Source: Lindgomyces ingoldianus (taxonomy: Eukaryota; Ascomycota; Dothideomycetes; Pleosporales; Lindgomycetaceae). From it: a DNA stretch of 64,000 bases. The stretch spans positions 530,100 to 594,099 of the forward strand of contig NW_022985199.1 in assembly GCF_010093535.1 (NCBI RefSeq). Reading direction: 5' to 3'. Position numbers and translations under genes: made by a program. The first letter of the stretch is position 1. Each line of letters begins with the position of its first letter. Below the pieces are notes generated by a model, which was not told the origin of the DNA, searched no databases, and was given only the letters and a program-made list of their open reading frames with translations. Positions 57,601 to 64,000 of the stretch are shown here, in pieces.

Positions 57601-59904
57601 AGCTTACATTACACCCCTGCGTAATTCCCGTCTTAAAACAGAAATGAACATTGTGTGAGGGCAATTTGTCCCCATATATCTTTCGCTATTTCTAAGGAAT
57701 AATAGGTTTCAAAGCTGCGGGAGGGGTGCCATCGAGCATAATTATTTCGCTTTCTGGATGCACAAGTCTCCAACGACCATGGAAGACCCAAAGCTGGATT
57801 ACTTTATAGCAGTTTATATGTGGAAAGATATCTTCTACTTCACTCTCCGGAGATCGGACAACCTTCTCGCATTTCTATGAACAATACTAACCGCCATACT
57901 CCAGAGCTGACAAAACTTGCAGCATGTCATACGAAGGAAGGAAAGGGTTGGTATGAGGAATGTTTGGCACCACAAAGTTGGGTGAACCGAGATTGTGGCT
58001 TTCGCTCCAGACATGAAATATTTTTTGTCGGACTTTTCAATAGAGGCGGATCGGCATTACAATGTTGAACTGCAATGCCGAAATCAGATAGCCATGAGCT
58101 TCCTGGACGTTAATTTGATCCAGGAGGCATCTGGGCCCTTTGTTGGAAATCATAGCCTCTCAAGAAAGGTAGAAACGGAAATGGGTGGCCGGGATAATCG
58201 AGATACTGATTGCTCCTAGGCTATGACGACAAAGTGAAAAGATTTTCGAACGGGCCTACGAAGGGCACTTGGATTATCTGGTAGGCCATGTCGGTTTGCT
58301 CATATCTAATTTTATATATATATATTTTTACTGATACTGGAGGCCATAGGTCGCCGTTGCTGTAGATCTATTTTCCCTGAGGTGTGAAACTAATATGAAG
58401 AGGGAAGAGTTCGAGAAGAGGACGGCGCAACTCAGAAAAAGAGTTATGAGATAGAACGACTGCCACGGCTCACTTCCTACGACAGGTGCTGGCATGGCAT
58501 GCTACAGGTATCCCCTAGATACGCTCTTAGCTTAAAGGCCAAGAGGTCTATGTCTTCTACATTACTAGAAAGGTATGAAGTACCACTGTCTGTTTTCGCT
58601 TCTTCTCCACATTTGGAAGCAACTGCTAAGCATGGGAACCAAAAAAACTTCTGCAAGGAGGATTATAGGTCACGGAGAGAACGATGGTGGCAACAGAGCT
58701 CACGTTCCTAATGCCAAAACTCTCTTCATCTTGGAAATGAGTAATGTGGTAGTGATATGAGCGTCTCCAAGCATTCAGAAGAAAGCACAAAGCCTGAAAT
58801 GTTCTGTAGATCCAACATTTTCACAACTCTGAATATTTCCGGAAAACTGTGCTTCAAAACAACGCCGGCCAAGAACAGAAATATCATTTTTGAACTCAAT
58901 GGAGAGATGTGAGACATAAGAACGTCAAGCGACTACACTGGCATACGCGAAATGGGCTGGCAGACGACCTTCCCCAACTGAAGGGGTGAAAAGCGGATAG
59001 TGATAGCTGTATTCCTCTCTTGCATCACCTCTCATGCATCACCTCTCAACAATGTTGTTCGAGTTGTCCACATCTAATTGCTGCCAAATCTCGGGGCTAA
59101 CACCCGACCACCTCACAAAATCTCCGTTTCCAAGTCTTTGCATTCATTTAAGAAAGCACGGAAGTCTAGGTAGACCATTTTCCCTGTGTCGAACTTTCGG
59201 GTCATTCTATGTGTTCAGCTGTGATTTCGAGCCGCACAGAAGCCACATCACCAAACGCCTTTATCATTTAAGGACCGCATTTCGGTATTCACGACAAGAT
59301 TTTAGCAGCTGTGTTCAAGGGAAGAACCCCGCAACCAGCAGGCTTATATGCCCCCCAACCGTTCACGCGTCACTCAACCAAACATGTTCCGCATCTCGGA
59401 AACACTCGGAACGATCTCGGAACGCTGACTGACAACCACTATCCGGCCAACTTCTTACCCATGCCGACCATCGGTATTGTGGCGTCTTACTCCGGAACGC
59501 TCTTGTTCCGTTGTGGAAATGTTTGGTTCCCCGCAATGTTCCTGGAAGCTGCTGCATTATCGGAGAGAAACTGCATAATCACCTTCCTGTTTGGGAAGAG
59601 GGACTGTAGATCCGTGGCTCAAGCCCTCAGTTCATGCTGTAGATTATCATTCCGACGCTAAGTAGGGAGGTTGCCTCATGGATAAGTTTTTGATTTCAGG
59701 GGAATGTGGATATTGTTTCGATTCTGGATTGGTCATACGAGTCATACCTGACAGCAGAGTATATGATAAGAAGAAAGTGAATATACAAACGCTTGGAACA
59801 GCTCATTTACTTACTTTCACAAACAACCACAACGCAACTCCTCTATCGCGCTCCTCTCAATTGCTTTCACAAGTCGATATCGATACTGATACCTATCCCC
59901 AAAC

Positions 59905-61188
59905 ATGAAACTCCGACACATGATGTTCACGTTCACGATCAACCTCCAAGCACTCCTCTCGCTATCCACACTAACCACATCCACCCTAATAACAACATCC
60001 GGCAATATCACCCTCCCTGAAACGCCCACGCCCATCCTCGGAAATCTCTACAATCACTGGATCGTCCTCCCAAACAAAACCTACGACCTCACCCGCTCCC
60101 TCTACCTCCCCACCACAACCCCTGTCACCATTCCAATGTTCGGAACTCGTAAAGCCGCCATCATCGAGCCCTCGCGCTCCGCTCTCATCATCATCGACAT
60201 GCAGAATTACTTCCTACACCCGAAGCTTAGTCCCCGTGCGACAGGTGGTCGAGCAGCCGTTCAACCTACGCTAAATATGATCGCAGGGTTTAGGAAGAAA
60301 GGAATGAAAGTGCTGTGGACGAATTGGGGGCTGGATGGCTATGATTTGTTGACGATTCCGCCTAGCTTTTTGGCGGGGTTTTCGGGCGGGACGGATAGTC
60401 CGTTAAGTATGTTGGCTTCCTTCATTTCTGTTTTTGGTTTGGGGAAAGGAAATTGTGGAAAGTAGGTTTGATTAGCTGACAAGAATGCATATAGCGACGT
60501 TTGGTAGCGACATGGGGATAGTGGATGGAGCTGAAGCTGGAGGAAAACTTATGCGAGGAGCGTGGAATGCAAGACCTTATGGACCGTTATATGATGCACA
60601 GGTCAAAGGGGTGGAGGATGGGACGGATCTTTATTTTAATAAGAGTAAGTTTCATAGGCGGATATAGGGGATATGGTGCTGATGAAGCGACCGTAGATCG
60701 GCTGAGCGGCCTCTGGGGAGCGCAGACACCCTTAGGAATGTGGTTGATGGGAAATCAGATTACAACACTCTTCTTCGGAGGCGTGAATGCGGATCAATGC
60801 GTCGTGAGTACCCTTTCCAGCGAGGTTCTGTTGAAGATTTTAGCTGACGGGTAAGCTAGTGGGGAACATTCCTTGATGCATACTACAAGGTGAGCAAGGT
60901 TGTCAAAGTTAGATGGAACGGCAGGATTCAATGATTTACTAGGGATACGACGTAGTTTACGTCGACGACATTGCTGCAACTACGAGCCCGGAATAGTGAG
61001 TTGAGGTAGAGTCGTTGATACCCTTGCGCTGATTGATTTCTAGTGCGACGCAGATGGTGAAGTATAATGCGAATCGTAAGAACCTTTTTGCTCTTGCTAT
61101 AAGTTTGGAGGGTTGGATCTGTCACTGACCTTGTGTAGTCGATGGCTTTCTGTCTAATTCATCATTGATTTTATCAGCGCTAAAATAG
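59905..61188 (+). CDS. Isochorismatase-like cysteine hydrolase with an N-terminal secretion-type leader
   Basis: Seven exons (59905-60406, 60495-60644, 60697-60803, 60860-60889, 60943-60995, 61044-61075, 61139-61188) give about 307 residues. The exon phases sum to an intact frame. The hydrolase triad is visible: Asp in IIIDMQNYF, Lys in FNKNRLSG and Cys in NADQCVWG. FGSDMG and GYDVVYVDDIAATTSPE are also typical of the family. Residues 1-28 (MKLRHMMFTFTINLQALLSL...) are basic then hydrophobic, like a signal peptide, and a Thr-rich linker precedes the domain. Relatives hydrolyse isochorismate, nicotinamide or other amides, so the substrate is open. Exons 4-7 are tiny. It faces the small secreted protein gene tail to tail. 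Confidence 0.85.
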
Positions 61189-61591
61189 GGAGAGGGAACT
61201 TTTATCGAAAGGAATACAGAAGCATGGATAAGGCATCAGAGATACTTAAATAAATGAAGGATAGAGGGAGGCCAACTATCGAAACTTGACTTTGCTCAAC
61301 GAGTGACTGTGCCAATTCGAAACGACTGTGTAATGCATCCTATCACCTAAAGTGGGACATGGCCGGGACATTTTTGGTTAAAAGATGGCATCCTATTGAC
61401 GCTCCCCCTGATTCCAGCGAGGGTTCTCTTAGAGAGACTCTTCTCAAATCATGTTTGACGTTATGTGATAACATGCTCTAATGACAATGGAAAACACTTC
61501 ACTAGCAACATACATCTCCACTGTCACAACGGCCTAACGAGCGATTGCCTCCATAGTGCGCACCCTCCTACGATCCTGCTCTAGGCAATCC
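61189..61591. other. Convergent 3' intergenic region
   Basis: It is the 3' space between the hydrolase and the minus-strand small secreted protein gene. No feature is seen. Confidence 0.5.
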
Positions 61592-62138
61592 TTAATAGCA
61601 TTTGACAGCGCTGGCAATGTTGTCAAACCCATAGTCTGCCAATCTATTGACCCTCGAGGAAACAGTCAAAGCCTTCCCTCTGCAATTCACGTTTTCGTAG
61701 AGAATACAGGTAGTGCCGCCGTTTGGTGCGACGGAGGAAATCGAATCTCTGTATAAATTCAAGAAATTGTCTATTATTCCATTAGATTATGCCGTAAGGA
61801 TGAAGTTCAGGCACTACAGCTTTATGTTTGGGCAACTCAAACAATTCAACAAGCCATCCCTAGAAAGGGGCAAGGTTAGGGGCAGAGGAGATTTGAGAGA
61901 GCGGAAGGACGTACAACACTGATTAGGATTAAGGTCGTCGTTACTGCAGCTTCCTTTGAAGTCGGGGTCCGTGCAGAACAGTTGATTGAGGTTGGCCGCA
62001 GACTCGCTGCGGATCTTGTTAGTGCGAACACAAGAATCTCTGGGATGTGGCCTGCCTTCTGGCGACCTCGATAGCTGGAGCTGCGAGGGCCTGGGCGGCG
62101 ATGGCTAGGAGAGCGGTGATGGAGAGAGGGGTCTTCAT
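61592..62138 (-). pseudogene. Small cysteine-rich secreted protein gene, frame-broken after the signal peptide
   Basis: The ATG at 62138 begins a textbook signal peptide (MKTPLSITALLAIAAQALA, then APAIEVARR). That frame stops soon after. One base over, an open frame carries the mature part: NKIRSESAANLNQLFC, then GSCSNDD. It splices at 61915/61746 (gtacgt donor, cagag acceptor, 168-nt intron) into CILYENVNCRGKALTV and SAVKCY, then stops at 61592. Seven cysteines are visible. The C-terminal pattern (C..YEN..C.GKALTV...G..N.ASAVKC) resembles small fungal secreted proteins with a beta/gamma-crystallin-like fold. No GT...AG intron repairs the frame, so it is a pseudogene allele, a sequencing error or an unusual gene. 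Confidence 0.6.
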
Positions 62139-62902
62139 CTTGCGAGTTATTGGATTTGCTCAAGAAAGAGGTGATGGAATGTGGAAGGAGTTCCGCAGAG
62201 TTGAAGGTAAGTGTTGTTGATGCTAGATCATCGGAGGAAGCAGGCTAATTTATATGCGCAGGATCCCCGTTGAGTGTGGTTGTCCTGGGGAATTTTTCGC
62301 AGTCAACGGTGAGGATGTATGCCCTCAGCTCGCACGAAATGACAAGCCTGAAAGTGTGAATGCTGAATCGAGGGCGTGTGCTAATTTAAATTCTGCTCGA
62401 CTTGGGGACGTGGAGATATTGGCTCTTGAACCTGGACAAGTGCCAAGCTTTCGGGCGACACCAACAGGGTGTCAATGTTGGTATCAAAATGGCGCATAGG
62501 TAAATGCACAAAGTCAGGCCCAGTGTAAGGAAGTAGCACTCGAAGCTCGAAGCCCAGTATTCACAGCAAGGACGCGCTCTACAATTGCGTTAGTGATGTG
62601 GTCTTGCTTGCAATACTCCACCGTGATCAGCCACCAAGAATGCATGTTCTTGAAGACTGAGCTTCAGCATGAATCGAAAGTAGCTGTGTTGCTCGTCTCT
62701 AAGTCCGTCTAAGTTTATACCTATCTGTCCACCGATGTCGCTGTAAACCGCTCAACATAAACCTCGTGAATTTTGTATTCTAGGCCCTTCATCTTCCATT
62801 CCACGAGTCCTAGTATCGTGCGATCGATCTTCACGGAGATTGGAATATCATCTTATGCACCCGAGAAAGGTGCCATATATATTCACGGTTCCTGAGCCCC
62901 CA
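62139..62902. other. Intergenic region
   Basis: It contains the promoter side of the secreted-protein gene and the 3' flank of the HAD phosphatase. One plus-strand frame (62254-62499) has no domain and is not called. Confidence 0.45.
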
Positions 62903-63592
62903 CTAATTTGGCACCCTCTTATTCCTCTTTCTCCAACTTCTCACCCCGGCATCCATTTCCTCTCTGGTGACCCCATCCCTTACCAGCCACATTACCACTC
63001 CTAACACCTCAACATTCTTATTCCGACTCTCATCGTCAAAGAATAGCATATCCTCATACTCGATCCCGCTCTCTCTGTTTATGCGTTCGAAATGGCTTGT
63101 TTTGCTTCCGGGATAGATTTGCAGGTAATCAAAGTAGTCGATCGCACGGTGTGAGTCCTTAGGCGAGGAGGCGTTTGGGATCTTGAGGAGCTTCAGCATT
63201 TCGCGGCCGAGGTCGGGGGCGTGGGTTCGCGAGGCGGCGCCGATTTGGATGCCTTTCTGCCGGAGCTAGCACAAGTTAGTATGCCTTGGGGGATGGAAAT
63301 AGTATTGAGGTATTACAGCATCCAGAACTCCGCCGACATCAGCGAAGAATCCATAGCCTTCCCCGTATCGATCCTTGACCTTCAATCCGCCTTCTAGAGC
63401 CTTGAGAGGCGGTGTGACGTGGGTGTCTACCCAGAATGGCCATAGGGTGTAGTCAAGATCAAACACGACGAGCTTGGGAAGGGGCAACCCGTCGGTAAAA
63501 GTAGATGGCCATACTTTCTTCTGGGAAAGCGATGTGGCAGTGGAGGTGGGGTCGTTTGAGGGGGCTGCGCTGCCGGCGCTACGGCGAGGCAT
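62903..63592 (-). CDS. HAD-superfamily magnesium-dependent phosphatase-1 (Mdp1)
   Basis: Two exons (63592-63317 and 63265-62903), joined across a 51-nt intron, give about 212 residues. The HAD motif I is DLDYTLW (VVFDLDYTLWPFWVDTHV), the Mdp1 signature with nucleophilic Asp. Motif II is the Ser/Thr in AASRTHAPD, and the acidic motif IV is FFDDESRN. Relatives act on phosphotyrosine or sugar phosphates, possibly in repair of glycated proteins. The start MPRRSAG at 63592 is preferred over an upstream in-frame ATG at 63658, which adds a hydrophobic stretch unusual for the family. A Ser/Thr-rich N-terminal 30 residues precede the domain. Confidence 0.9.
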
Positions 63593-64000
63593 TGTGGGTA
63601 TGGGCGAGAGGTACAAATTATGGGTTACCAGGTGGCTCGAGCACGCTAATATAATCAAGGAGAAGAGCGATCTAGTAGCCAGTATTTAGCGAATTTGAGT
63701 GTTGGGAGTGTGAGGCGTGGTAGATAGGTGGCGTTGAGGCTTGACGTCAACGTAGATCCTGCATGAATTGGTATCGCTGAGAAGGCCAAGACTCTAACAT
63801 CTATCAATCTCACAGCAATCGACAGGCTTTTGGAGAGTTGCCTAAACAAGAAACTAGGCCACAAAATAAGGGATGAAGAGCCTTGCTGCGACTGACGACT
63901 TTCAAATTTGCCTGAATAAGTAAATACTTTGTCGTGTCACCTAACGCGGAGCATGGTAGGTAAATCTGTGACAAAAATTTACATCCTATTGATGCTTTTC
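63593..64000. other. Right-edge intergenic DNA
   Basis: This is the upstream region of MDP1 up to the window edge. Short frames only; nothing is recognised. Confidence 0.45.

Larger units (their letters stand above)
56935..59904. other. Gene-poor interval with direct repeats
   Basis: It begins with the phosphoesterase 3' flank. From 57195 to 57600 it contains two repeat families, listed separately. From 57660 to 59900 there are only short frames without domains and a TATATA microsatellite near 58315. The end is the leader of the hydrolase gene. Confidence 0.45.

Noticed and set aside
59034..59661. Overlapping plus-strand frames of 116-132 codons
   Set aside because: Ser/His/Cys-rich composition with no domain and no splice context; probably chance frames.

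Overview
The window is nuclear DNA of a filamentous ascomycete (Pezizomycotina). Genes are broken by many short GT...AG introns of about 47-200 nt with CTGAC/CTAAC-like branch sites. The proteins are typical fungal housekeeping orthologues: a two-domain NAD+ synthetase, Trm4/Ncl1, RPL7, a CYT-19/Mss116-type helicase, choline sulfatase, Rad6, kinesin-1, a mitochondrial Obg GTPase and His5. A roughly 10 kb AT-rich, gene-free block looks like DNA destroyed by RIP (repeat-induced point mutation). A Leotiomycete is my best guess, but the sequence alone does not prove it.

Layout. At 1-235 there is the 5' end of a minus-strand gene leaving the window. From 1.1 to 26 kb the region is gene-dense and conserved: QNS1 (+), TRM4/NCL1 (-), RPL7 (+), a GT8 glycosyltransferase (+), an unknown protein (+), a mitochondrial DEAD-box helicase (+), choline sulfatase (+), RAD6/ubc2 (+) and the kinesin-1 heavy chain (+). 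From 26 to 29.9 kb there is a gene-poor stretch holding decayed coding-like sequence. From 30 to 42 kb come a large Ser/Thr/Pro-rich single-pass surface protein (-), an SDR (-), a mitochondrial Obg/Mtg2 GTPase (+), a degenerate intron-containing tRNA-Glu (-) and HIS5 (+). From about 42.6 to 52.7 kb the sequence is saturated with TpA and holds no gene. From 52.7 to 64 kb lies a patchwork of relics, direct repeats and a few genes: a frameshifted, very GC-rich metallophosphoesterase, an isochorismatase-like hydrolase with a secretory leader, a small cysteine-rich secreted protein whose leader and mature part lie in different frames, and an Mdp1-type HAD phosphatase at the right edge.

How the genes relate. 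The left half mixes unrelated housekeeping functions; shared features are limited to divergent or convergent pairs (TRM4/RPL7 divergent, QNS1/TRM4 convergent, SDR/Obg divergent) and TCACGTGA sites upstream of the helicase and RAD6. I see no biosynthetic gene cluster and no CRISPR array. The right third has the look of the fast compartment of a two-speed fungal genome: decayed repeats, broken genes and two secreted-protein candidates side by side. Exon structures below were assembled by eye from splice signals and frame. For QNS1, TRM4, RPL7, sulfatase, RAD6, kinesin, HIS5, helicase, hydrolase and MDP1 the summed exons give an intact frame ending at a stop.
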